DNA from: CASFRF01 sp031549345
GTDB lineage: Bacteria > Verrucomicrobiota > Lentisphaeria > Victivallales > Victivallaceae
NCBI GenBank assembly: GCA_031549345.1
Contig: JAVBPY010000003.1
Location: 496,001 to 560,000, forward strand
Length of the DNA: 64,000 bases
Direction of reading: 5' to 3'
The notes under the pieces were generated by a model. That model was not told the origin of the DNA. It saw only the letters and a list, made by a program, of their open reading frames with translations, and did not search any database. Positions 33,801 to 40,879 of this stretch are shown one piece after another (positions within the stretch are counted from its first letter, which is position 1; the number at the start of each line of letters is the position of its first letter). Made by a program: the position numbers and the translations under genes.

Positions 33801-34683
33801 CGTTCCCCTGGACGGCGTCTCCGGCGGCGGCGAACCGTTCTGCGGCTGGTTCGGCCGCATGGCGGATGGGCGGATACTCCAGACCATTGCCATTGTCCGC
33901 CAGGCGGGGACGACGGCGGAGATCAAAGGGTTCGATCAAATCCGCCGTCTGAAGCCGGAAATCATTGCGTTGACCCCGGAGGCCCTCGAAGTGTGCAAGC
34001 GCGACAACATCGTGCGCGCCGCCGCCGCCGAAGCCACGCAGACGATTAAAGTCGGGAAGATGGAGAAAAATAATTACGCCCTCCTCCCCGCCAACGAAGT
34101 GCGCCAGATCGGCAACCCGACATCCGGCACCGTAAAAATGGGATACGACGCGAACTTTCTGTACTTGCAGTATGTTGTGCGCGACGCGTCCCCCATGTTG
34201 AACTCCGGCAATGATTACCGGAAGCTCTTTAAAACCGGCGACGCGGTGGACCTGATGTTGGAACCGACTCCAGGGCGTCCCATCCGCCTCCTTTTCTCGT
34301 TGTTCGAGGGCAAACCCGTGGCGGTTCTGACGGAGCTCAAAAAAGAGAACGCCAATCCGGAATTCAAGTATACGTACCACTCGCCGGTGATGAACTACCC
34401 CGTCGACCGCGTGGAAATCCTGAAATCGGCCGCGGTGAGTGTGAAGAAGGAATCGGATCGCTACACCCTGACCGCCAAAATCCCCCTGGCGGAGCTTGGG
34501 CTGAAGGTGGAACCGGGGATGGCGCTCCCCGGCGACCTCGGCATCATCGCCTCCGATGTGGCGGGGATGACGAACACCGCGCGTATTTACCGTTTCAACA
34601 TCGACACGAATTTGTTGAACGACCTTCCCGGCGAGGCGCAGCTTAACCCGAAGAAATGGGGAAAAATCGAATTTGCCAAGTGA
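30835..34683 (+). CDS. Secreted protein with two terminal CBM9-like domains around a beta-propeller
   Basis: The 1282-residue product has a signal peptide (MKYSPLLLALLALPAFAG). Residues about 30-240 resemble a CBM9/DOMON-type domain (VVVDGSLDDWDETGR; FLYIAVRRKD; YVEEMKIPWELL). Residues about 266-342 resemble a FlgD-like Ig repeat (FTLVLRDEAGNIVRNLAGG). The middle (about 350-960) has repeated strands of an NHL/PQQ-type propeller (GNLWTTENWDAP; GVDRNTGKRLWSYPSLY). Residues about 1073-1282 again look CBM9-like (FLYLQYVVRDASPML; YTLTAKIPLAELGL). This suggests surface or periplasmic glycan binding, with any catalysis unknown. AAGGAG lies upstream. It is followed 43 bases later by a TPR gene. Confidence 0.82.
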   Translation: MKYSPLLLALLALPAFAGPQSNNFGIQVVPAPGKVVVDGSLDDWDETGRLQIFADWDLRERYSAELSAMWDKDFLYIAVRRKDPTPMQNTVDPRFNPNDGWKSDALQLRFRTDRTVWFTCWFFTPKKQPVAHFEYEKIPGTPGGGKVIVCDDPPPKVGNGVELAYRMDADGKGYVEEMKIPWELLYEKKPGFFAPGMKFRLGVETIWGDPNNPGWPQHRYADNIQPDNTGRQFFWKNVKGWGDATLMAQGAAKRSDFQYNPELQQGAFPVRANLPAGSKSFTLVLRDEAGNIVRNLAGGFPVDAYRTGGSANAPVVSVNWDGLDDKGNLVAPGRYQLSGIALPGLSATLDACFYNPGHPPWGNLAGTGAWGADHHAPRWVKRSGNWMILGWDFAEGGSGIIGVDPSGRKQWGENRGAGILAADEKYVYAVINSWYGGGRLCRFDARTGKPAPFVMEGKERQFELPVTELAGEFMPPALPQAKGRKMTMAEIAPASAMASNGKIVALALLRGDLMLLDAASAVRIKMLPVKDVTALSFAPDGTLWGIVGAKPGEIALADGKFIPLNAECGKVVDIDVNAAGEIALLDAGADSQFKIFDRAGKLLRTAGKKGGRAWSGVFEPQAIMMPSSGAWDARGNLWTTENWDAPRRVSVWGKDGKLVRDYVGNTGYAGTGSYLDENVPDYAYVGPVEMKIDRKTHTYSVTRILWNPDPAKNQAFPLYCTTPHWFSNASFMRSSASGKPINYLFFYDRYRAVYMPFGDRYQPVAAIGHMEDLPLDIRTRLFPAADSKDGFYWNDLNFDGAIQPAEVELVKGGHGYKRSMTDWGNRLGDKLDMYVNGLLRYDPIGFAPNGAPLYGPAGKRALGIKDHGDLVPVPGSDTLLCLSFDGFPNRTNGMSGVDRNTGKRLWSYPSLYPSVHGSHRAPMARPGLLIGPLKIAGTAWVNAEVGHVFMVRGNLGEDYYFTVDGYYIGKLFQDSRLPGDGLPEVENYSVPLDGVSGGGEPFCGWFGRMADGRILQTIAIVRQAGTTAEIKGFDQIRRLKPEIIALTPEALEVCKRDNIVRAAAAEATQTIKVGKMEKNNYALLPANEVRQIGNPTSGTVKMGYDANFLYLQYVVRDASPMLNSGNDYRKLFKTGDAVDLMLEPTPGRPIRLLFSLFEGKPVAVLTELKKENANPEFKYTYHSPVMNYPVDRVEILKSAAVSVKKESDRYTLTAKIPLAELGLKVEPGMALPGDLGIIASDVAGMTNTARIYRFNIDTNLLNDLPGEAQLNPKKWGKIEFAK

Positions 34684-34699
34684 GGCGGGAGCCTCTTTT
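34682..34699 (+). other. Short hairpin after the propeller gene
   Basis: GAGGC (34682-34686) and GCCTC (34691-34695) pair around GGGA and are followed by TTTTA. It is weak as a terminator and may be an intra-operon attenuator. Confidence 0.3.
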
Positions 34700-34726
34700 A
34701 CAAAAAGTATTTTAAGGAGAAGAAAG

Positions 34727-35296
34727 ATGAAAAAGACCGTATTGATCGCCCTGTTTTCCCTGGCCGCCGGCGTCCTCCTGGGCGCAAGTGATTGGGGGAA
34801 GGATATCCAGCAGGCCCGCAAGCTCACCGCGGAGGGGAAGTACGAGGAAGCGCGCACTCTCTACAAAGAGATCCTGACGCTTCCGCAGGCGGAACACTCG
34901 AACAGCAAGCGGGAAATTCTGACCCAGATTGGTTCGACATGGATTCTGGAAAAGAAGGCGGAAGAAGCCAAAAAGACGATCGATGAGATTAACGAGCTCA
35001 AGACGGGCATCCATCCGAATACTACCGCCGAAGGCTACATCCTCGAAGGGCGTTACTATACGCTCACCGGGAAGTACGACGAGGCGGAAACGTTCTTCCA
35101 GAAGGTTATTTCCAACGAGCACCAGCACGAGTTGTTCAAGAGCAAGGCGGAACTCTATCGCGGCTACATGTTCCTCGCGCAGAACAAAAAAGAAGAGGCC
35201 AAGGCGGCCTTTGAAGCCGTCGGCAAATACACGAAAACCTTCGGCGAAGTCAAAAAAGACGCCGAAGCCCAGCTCGCCGAGCTGAATAAAAAGTAA
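34727..35296 (+). CDS. Periplasmic TPR-like protein
   Basis: The 189-residue product starts at ATG 34727 after TTAAGGAGAAG and has a signal peptide (MKKTVLIALFSLAAGVLLGAS). Residues about 25-185 form four or five helix pairs of tetratricopeptide type (YEEARTLYKEIL; AEGYILEGRYYTLTGKYDEAE; ELYRGYMFLAQNKKEEAKAAFEAV split over repeats). It probably scaffolds or binds a partner in the periplasm, perhaps the secreted proteins encoded upstream. It is the last gene before a strong bidirectional terminator. Confidence 0.82.
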   Translation: MKKTVLIALFSLAAGVLLGASDWGKDIQQARKLTAEGKYEEARTLYKEILTLPQAEHSNSKREILTQIGSTWILEKKAEEAKKTIDEINELKTGIHPNTTAEGYILEGRYYTLTGKYDEAETFFQKVISNEHQHELFKSKAELYRGYMFLAQNKKEEAKAAFEAVGKYTKTFGEVKKDAEAQLAELNKK

Positions 35297-35314
35297 TACA
35301 AATCCGCGAAAGAA

Positions 35315-35348
35315 GACCTTGCGCCAAAAGGGCGCAAGGTCTTTTTTT
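35315..35348 (+). terminator. Strong bidirectional terminator between convergent operons
   Basis: GACCTTGCGCC (35315-35325) and GGCGCAAGGTC (35331-35341) form a perfect 11-bp stem with an AAAAG loop and a run of seven T. It ends the 26.8-35.3 kb operon and abuts the stop of the minus-strand heptosyltransferase at 35348. Confidence 0.9.
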
Positions 35349-36628
35349 TACGCCTCCGGAGCGGGGCGAAAGGTCGGAATGTTTCTGATCGTCCGGATGA
35401 CTTGCTCGGGAGAGATCAGGCGGGTGCATTCAAAATGGCGTTCCGTTCCCTTGTGCCGCGGGCACCAGAGAAAATCGTAGTGATCGAAATCGACGCGCAT
35501 GTCGTTCCAGCAGCTGTGGCAGGTGTGGTAGTTGATGACCCGGAAGGGGGTTGAAAACTCATTTGTAGGGTGCGTAAAGCCGGAAATCATCAGGACAGGC
35601 ACGCCGCAGCCCCATGCAACCCAGCTCAATCCGCTGGAGAGCCCGATGAAAAAATCCGCGTCCTTGATCAGATCCACCCGTTCTTGCAGGGGGCGGTCCC
35701 CCGTAAAATCCTCCACCCCCCACGGAATGTGGTTGTACACGATGCCCGAGCCGTGTACCGGCGATTTGTCGATGCACAACACCCGGTAGCCGTTTTCGCG
35801 CAGGAAGCGGATCACTTCGTGCCAGCCCAGGGGGTTGTTCCAATATTTAGCCTGGCTCGAGCTCTGCACGGCGATGCAAACGTATTTTTCCGCAATCTTA
35901 CGCGGCGCGGAGAGGTTGAAGCGCGGGGGAATATCCGCCGGGTCCACCCCGAGAATGTACCCCGCCGTGCGGTGCAGCCCGATGTAACGGAAGTCGATCG
36001 GCTGGTTGTCCACGTTTCCCCGGAAAAACAATCCCATGTAATACGTCGCATACGGGAGGTATTGGTCGCAGTCCTCTTTGGCGATGAACTTGATTTCCGG
36101 GTATTGGCCGCGCACAAGGTCGGCGATCCATGGAGTCATCACGCAGAGGACCTTGCAGTGGTTTTTCTGCTGAAAACGCTCCACGTAACTGAACCATCCG
36201 ATGGAATCGCCAATGGTCCCAACGGGGAGCTGGATCATTACTTCGCGGTCTGTCGCGTCGTAATCGTGGGAAAAAATCGGCTGGTTTTCCCCCTTGCGGA
36301 AGATTTGCAAACGGAAGCGGATGAAGAATTTTTTAATGCTCGTTACATAGGCCCCCGGGACGGTATCGGCACTGTAAAGGACAACCCCGGTTTCGATGTC
36401 CGAAAACATCACGCGGTACTCCTGCGCGTTCCGGGGAAAGAGCACGCGGATGCCGTCATTGAAGTCGAAACGGATCCCCTCCACGGCTTCCAGGACGGGA
36501 ATTTCCGGCGGACGGGCGTAAATCGACGGTTCTTCCGGCCGCTGGACGGAAGCGGGCGGAGAAATCGCGGGAGGATTGGTGTTTTCAAGAGATGGGGCGG
36601 CGATGGTGAAATTCATTGCATCGCTCAT
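35348..36628 (-). CDS. Autotransporter-type O-heptosyltransferase (Aah/TibC family)
   Basis: The 426-residue product matches the bacterial autotransporter heptosyltransferase family. The C-terminal half shows a GT9-like fold (AVQSSSQAKYWNNPLGWHEVIRFL; DFFIGLSSGLSWVAWGCGVPV) with the family's four-cysteine metal site: Cys369 and Cys372 in HTCHSCWND, Cys388 in LWCPRH and Cys400 in FECTR. The N-terminal part (about 45-110) has the small beta domain of this family. Known members add heptose from ADP-heptose to serines of self-associating autotransporter adhesins in the cytoplasm. No such adhesin is encoded in the window. The ATG at 36628 overlaps the cstA stop (ATGA). Confidence 0.87.
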   Translation of the reverse strand: MSDAMNFTIAAPSLENTNPPAISPPASVQRPEEPSIYARPPEIPVLEAVEGIRFDFNDGIRVLFPRNAQEYRVMFSDIETGVVLYSADTVPGAYVTSIKKFFIRFRLQIFRKGENQPIFSHDYDATDREVMIQLPVGTIGDSIGWFSYVERFQQKNHCKVLCVMTPWIADLVRGQYPEIKFIAKEDCDQYLPYATYYMGLFFRGNVDNQPIDFRYIGLHRTAGYILGVDPADIPPRFNLSAPRKIAEKYVCIAVQSSSQAKYWNNPLGWHEVIRFLRENGYRVLCIDKSPVHGSGIVYNHIPWGVEDFTGDRPLQERVDLIKDADFFIGLSSGLSWVAWGCGVPVLMISGFTHPTNEFSTPFRVINYHTCHSCWNDMRVDFDHYDFLWCPRHKGTERHFECTRLISPEQVIRTIRNIPTFRPAPEA

Positions 36629-38085
36629 TCCGCATCCTCCAGCTCGTTGTTTCTGGACAAATTCCGCCCACGCCAAAGCGCGAATCCGGCAAACACAAGG
36701 GCGATGCCGGCGGCAATCCAATACGCGGTCCGGAGGGGCAAGCCAAAGCCGACCGGTCCGCCGCGCTCCGGCGATATCCAGAGAATGTACGTCGCAACGA
36801 TGAACGTCATGAACATCCCCGGAATGGCGGCAATCCAGTAATTGAGGCGGCGCCCCGCAAGCCATGCGGTCGCGGCCATCAGCGTCGAGGCCGCAAGCAC
36901 CTGGTTTGCCCACGCAAAGTAATTCCAAAGGCGCCCGAACGATGCCGCACTGCTGTTCGACCACGTCAGGAGAAGAATCACAACAAGAATGATCGGAATG
37001 ATGAGGATAAAACGGTTTTTCAGGGGTTTCTGGTCCAGCTTGAGCATCTCCGCCATGCTCAAACGGAGGCTTCGCATGGCCGTGTCGCCGGAGGTGATCG
37101 CCAGAATCACCACGCCGAGGATGGTGATGACGCTCATCCACGAACCGAGAAAGTGTTTGGTGATTTCCGAAAGAACCTTTGGCGCCGCCACTTGCAGGAG
37201 TTCGGGGCGCAAGTTGTACATGGCCATCCCCGCCGCCGCCCAGATCATGGCGATGACGCCTTCGGCGATCATCATTCCATAGAAGGCCGGCCGCGCCTGG
37301 TGTTCGGAATCCATGGTGCGCGCAATAATGGGCGATTGGGTGGCGTGAAAGCCGGAGATAATCCCGCAGGCGATGGTGACGAAGAGGACGGGGATTATGG
37401 GCGATTTATCCATTCCGGCTTTGAATTCCGCAGTTTCCCGCAGGAGGTTGATGTTCTCGTTACCGTGCCAAAGGAGTGCCACGAAGATCATTGTCGTCCC
37501 GAGGAGGAGCAATGCGCCGAAAACAGGGTAGAACCGTCCGATAATCTGGTCCACGGGAAACATCGTCGCGATGATGTAGTAGATGAAAATAGTGACGACT
37601 GCAAGCCAGAAAATTTTGAATTCCGGGATAAGTCCGTCGATAAGCTGTGCCGGAATATTGATGAAAACCGCCACAACCAAAAGAAGAAGAAGAAGAACAA
37701 AGATGGAAAAAAACCAATAATATCCGATCCCCAGCGTCTTTCGTGTGAGGGAGGGGAGGTTGGCGCCGCGGTGGCGCAGCGACATCATCCCCGCGAGGAA
37801 ATCGTGCGTCGCCCCGGCGATCACGTTGACGAACGGAATAATAAGGAATGCGGCCGAGCCGAATTTAATCCCCATGAGAACGCCGATGACCGGACCGACG
37901 CCGGCGATGTTCAGGAGTTGAATCAGCATATTTTTCCAATGCGGAAGAACCAGGAAATCCACACCGTCCCGCAACGTGTGCGCGGGGGTCTTCCGGCTGT
38001 CGGGTGCGAGAACCTTCTCCACAAATTTACCATACGTCATGTAGCCGACGAAAAGAAGCACGAGGCCGAAAAGGAAAAGAAGCAT
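36625..38085 (-). CDS. Carbon starvation protein CstA-family transporter
   Basis: The 486-residue product has about 13 hydrophobic segments and the CstA signature: HWKNMLIQLLNIAGVGPVIG near the N-terminus, GATHDFLAGMMSLRHRGANLP, and GFHATQSPIIARTM. CstA and BtsT transporters import peptides or pyruvate across the inner membrane. At 486 residues it is the short form; E. coli CstA has about 700. It is in an operon with an RsbW-like kinase upstream and a protein heptosyltransferase downstream. The substrate cannot be read from the sequence. Confidence 0.9.
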   Translation of the reverse strand: MLLFLFGLVLLFVGYMTYGKFVEKVLAPDSRKTPAHTLRDGVDFLVLPHWKNMLIQLLNIAGVGPVIGVLMGIKFGSAAFLIIPFVNVIAGATHDFLAGMMSLRHRGANLPSLTRKTLGIGYYWFFSIFVLLLLLLVVAVFINIPAQLIDGLIPEFKIFWLAVVTIFIYYIIATMFPVDQIIGRFYPVFGALLLLGTTMIFVALLWHGNENINLLRETAEFKAGMDKSPIIPVLFVTIACGIISGFHATQSPIIARTMDSEHQARPAFYGMMIAEGVIAMIWAAAGMAMYNLRPELLQVAAPKVLSEITKHFLGSWMSVITILGVVILAITSGDTAMRSLRLSMAEMLKLDQKPLKNRFILIIPIILVVILLLTWSNSSAASFGRLWNYFAWANQVLAASTLMAATAWLAGRRLNYWIAAIPGMFMTFIVATYILWISPERGGPVGFGLPLRTAYWIAAGIALVFAGFALWRGRNLSRNNELEDAE

Positions 38086-38103
38086 GGAATATTCCTGTTG
38101 CTG

Positions 38104-38517
38104 TTATGGATTGCTGATTTCAATGGTCAGAATGTTGCGGTCATCCCGGCGGACGTAGGAGATTGATTTCGCCATTTTCGCCACCAGGTAAATGCCGACG
38201 CCGCCGACTGCACGTTCCTCCACCGGCAAATCTTCCGGCCGCCGGGCGGTCAGGGGATTGAACTCGCGCCCGTTGTCTTCCAGAACAAGGGTGATGATTT
38301 TGCCGCCGAATACGATGGAAATATCGAACGCCTGCTCGTTTTTGCCATCGAAGGCATACTTGATGACATTGGTCGCCATCTCTTCCAGGGCAAGGTCCAG
38401 TACGTAACGGCACTCCGTGCTCAGCCTCGTGTATGCGGGGATGGAGCGAATCTCCTCGGCCAGGCGCATAAACGTCGGTAAATCACTCGGTAAATGATAG
38501 TGAAAAAGGCGTTTCAT
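38104..38517 (-). CDS. RsbW-like anti-sigma-factor serine kinase / HATPase
   Basis: The 137-residue product is a single GHKL ATPase domain. The N box is LDLALEEMATNVIKYAF, the G1 box is LEDNGREFNPL and the G2 box is GGVGIYLVAKM. Such stand-alone proteins (RsbW, SpoIIAB) phosphorylate an STAS anti-anti-sigma factor and bind a sigma factor, or act in related partner-switching. No partner STAS or PP2C gene is visible. The ATG at 38517 lacks a clear SD and is 23 bases after the pseudopilin stop. A regulatory gene in this operon suggests control of surface or transport functions, which is inference. Confidence 0.85.
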   Translation of the reverse strand: MKRLFHYHLPSDLPTFMRLAEEIRSIPAYTRLSTECRYVLDLALEEMATNVIKYAFDGKNEQAFDISIVFGGKIITLVLEDNGREFNPLTARRPEDLPVEERAVGGVGIYLVAKMAKSISYVRRDDRNILTIEISNP

Positions 38518-38540
38518 TTTTTGATTCCAGCTTGGTTGCG

Positions 38541-39218
38541 TCAGGGAGTCCAGGAACCGCGTTCCCACTCCATAAAACTGTAAAAGATGTTTCCGTTGTA
38601 CGAAAGATTCAGCACCGGCTGCTGCAGCGTCGTATCCATGTGCCAGTAGCAGCGGACGACCGGAAAAGTGCTCAGAGTCGCCGAATACTTGATATCCGGA
38701 AAATACGGGTTGCTCTCGGTGCGGATATGATTTTGCTTTACCTCGTTCCAGCTCTTCGTGGGCTCGCTCCACAAATCGGCGCTTGCTTCGGAAAATTCGT
38801 AGAAATAGCTGATCTTTTCCACATCCGGATTCGGATTATTGCCGTAAATGCCGAGATTTCCGACACGGTCGAAGACCTGGTTGTATGCATCGTCTTCGCG
38901 GGCGCGCCACTCCGCGGGCGTCCGTTCCGGGTTGTTCTCATCGCGCGGGCAGTGGTATATTTTCGTATTGGGCATGATGCCCGGGTACATTGTCGAGAGC
39001 CATGGCGGCATGCGGTCCTTCCAGCTGTCTTTGTAAAGGGTGATGCCAAGGCCGACTTGCCGCAACTGGCTGACGCAGGCGGTGTCGCGCGCCTTGAGGC
39101 GTGCGCGGTTCAGGGCGGGCAGAAGCATTCCGGCGAGAATCGCGATGATGGCGATTACGACCAGAAGCTCGATCAACGTAAATGCTTTTTTTCGTTCAGG
39201 ATGCGGTGTCGAGTCCAT
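38541..39218 (-). CDS. Type II secretion/pilin-like pseudopilin with prepilin N-terminal motif
   Basis: The 225-residue product has a short basic leader and then KKAFTLIELLVVIAIIAILAG, the type III signal cut by prepilin peptidase before Phe. Ala replaces the usual Gly at -1. Glu5 of the mature protein is conserved. The rest (about 35-225) is a soluble domain with aromatic-rich strands, of the kind found in many copies in Lentisphaerae and Planctomycetes genomes. It probably sits in the inner membrane facing the periplasm or in a pseudopilus. The start overlaps the end of the GT2 gene by 23 bases. Confidence 0.9.
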   Translation of the reverse strand: MDSTPHPERKKAFTLIELLVVIAIIAILAGMLLPALNRARLKARDTACVSQLRQVGLGITLYKDSWKDRMPPWLSTMYPGIMPNTKIYHCPRDENNPERTPAEWRAREDDAYNQVFDRVGNLGIYGNNPNPDVEKISYFYEFSEASADLWSEPTKSWNEVKQNHIRTESNPYFPDIKYSATLSTFPVVRCYWHMDTTLQQPVLNLSYNGNIFYSFMEWERGSWTP

Positions 39219-40770
39219 GACGTGTTTTCTCCCAGTAAAATGGTTTGGTGAACAATTGCCAAAAACCCTTCCAAGCCCCGAGGGAAATTAAAAGCCAGTA
39301 AAACGGCATGAGGAACGCGAACGGAAGAAGGCGGAAATAGCGCCGCCGCAAACAACCCGCCACCCCGATGGCGATGAAGAGGAAGTTCGCCAGGAACAAC
39401 GCCGCCGACAGGGCGAAAAAGCCGAGCGAAAGACGTGATTGCCACACATCTTCGCCGGGGCCGAAATACACAAGCGGCCAAGCGCGCAGCCGAAAAGAGC
39501 CTATGCCGATCCCGTCGTACATCTGCGCTCCCTGCCAGGGGCCGATGATCTGATCGGCCGGCGCGACTCCGTGGTGCATCCCGTGGAGCAAAAGGGTGCA
39601 ATAAAGGAGGATCATCAGCCAGAAAACAAGGTTGGTCAGCATCATAAGCGCGCCGCCGCCGACTTCCAGAAACGCGCCGAACGCGCCCCAGAGGCCGAGT
39701 CGGCGCACCGGGGAAATCCAGTTCCTGTAGTGCACCAGGTGGCTTTGCATAAACCCTTTCACCCAGCGCGAACGCTGACGCAGCCAGTTGCCGAGCTGGG
39801 AATTGGCTTCCTCATAAGTTGTGGAGTCGACGACATCGGTTTTGAACCCCGATTCATAGATACGGATTCCGAGGTCGCAGTCTTCTGTTACATTGAAGGG
39901 ATCCCATCCGCCGATTTCCCGCAAAAGATCGGTTCGGAAATGGTTGCTGGTTCCGCCGAGGGGCAGCGGAAGGCGGAAGATCCGCATTCCGCCCAGGAGA
40001 AGGTCGAAGTGCGCCGTATATTCCACGGTAAAAAAACGCGTGAGGTAATTCTGGTAGGGATTGTAATAATTGAGCTTGGCTTGCACGCAGGCGAGATGCC
40101 CTGTTTTGTCGCGCCTGAAAACGGCGATGGCCTTTTTCAGCTGATCGGTTTCCGGCGCATCCTCGGCGTCGTAGATTACGCAATATTTTCCGCGTGCCGC
40201 TTCCAGGCCGTAGTTGCAGGCGCGCGGCTTGGTGCGCACGGGGCCGTCCGGGACGACGAGAATGCGGCAGCACGAAGGGAGGGTTGCTCGTTCCAGCGCT
40301 TCCCGTGTTTCGTGATCGTCGCACTCCAGGAGCAGGAGGATGTCGAGCTTTTCCTGCGGGTAATCGAGTTTCCCCAGGTTGCGGATTAATTTTTCCGCGA
40401 TTGCCTGCTCGTGGTACAACGGCAGCAAAATGGTGTACATCGGCAATTCGGCATCCGGCAGGGCGGCGATTTCCTCCGGCTTCACGCGCGCCTCCATGGG
40501 GAAAAGGATCGCCGCCAGCGCGGCTCCCGCGCGGATGAGCATCGCGGCCGTGTACCAGAACGCAAGGAACAGCGCCACGGCCATGACAAAGTAATCCCAG
40601 CGGTATTTCAAGAGGAGAAGGAGGAAAAGAACAACGAACAAATAGTAGAGCTTTTGCCCGCGGCTTGCGGTACAAACCGCGCAGCGTTGCGGGAAACGCT
40701 CCACAAACGCCCGTGTCAGACGGTCCAGGCAACCCGGATTGATCGATTTCGCCATGCGTCGGAATTCCAT
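39196..40770 (-). CDS. Membrane-bound family 2 glycosyltransferase
   Basis: About 524 residues. Two hydrophobic segments (about 40-85) come first. The GT2 domain follows, with YTILLPLYHEQAIAEKLI, YDAEDAPE (DxD-type), NVTEDCDLGIR and the QRSRWVKGFMQ (QxxRW) motif. At least four more hydrophobic segments close the protein. This layout is that of processive or polyprenyl-linked GT2 enzymes such as cellulose- or hyaluronan-synthase relatives. The product is unknown. ATG 40770 lies about 27 bases after the expected transcript start; ATG 40755 or a GTG at 40794 is also possible. It is first in a five-gene operon. Confidence 0.85.
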   Translation of the reverse strand: MEFRRMAKSINPGCLDRLTRAFVERFPQRCAVCTASRGQKLYYLFVVLFLLLLLKYRWDYFVMAVALFLAFWYTAAMLIRAGAALAAILFPMEARVKPEEIAALPDAELPMYTILLPLYHEQAIAEKLIRNLGKLDYPQEKLDILLLLECDDHETREALERATLPSCCRILVVPDGPVRTKPRACNYGLEAARGKYCVIYDAEDAPETDQLKKAIAVFRRDKTGHLACVQAKLNYYNPYQNYLTRFFTVEYTAHFDLLLGGMRIFRLPLPLGGTSNHFRTDLLREIGGWDPFNVTEDCDLGIRIYESGFKTDVVDSTTYEEANSQLGNWLRQRSRWVKGFMQSHLVHYRNWISPVRRLGLWGAFGAFLEVGGGALMMLTNLVFWLMILLYCTLLLHGMHHGVAPADQIIGPWQGAQMYDGIGIGSFRLRAWPLVYFGPGEDVWQSRLSLGFFALSAALFLANFLFIAIGVAGCLRRRYFRLLPFAFLMPFYWLLISLGAWKGFWQLFTKPFYWEKTRHGLDTAS

Positions 40771-40803
40771 ATCTATGGGGACTGAAAGCACCACCTTCCG
40801 ACG

Positions 40804-40832
40804 AATATAGCACTTTTTTGCAAAAAAAACAA
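40804..40832 (-). promoter_or_regulatory. Putative promoter of the 40.8-35.3 kb operon
   Basis: On the minus strand TTGTTT (40832-40827) and TATATT (40809-40804) are 17 bases apart. Transcription would begin near 40797, shortly before the GT2 gene. The spacer contains a TTTTTTGCAAAAAA palindrome that could be an operator. Inferred. Confidence 0.5.
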
Positions 40833-40879
40833 TCGGAAGAGGTGAAATTTCCTGAAAAGGATGTATTTTTATTTGTTAT

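Noticed and set aside
30784..34857. 1357-codon minus-strand open frame opposite the propeller gene
   Set aside because: The plus strand has a signal peptide, SD and recognisable domains; the minus frame is Arg/Gly/Pro-rich with no family features. Long antisense frames are common here because GC-rich codon use avoids stops on the other strand.
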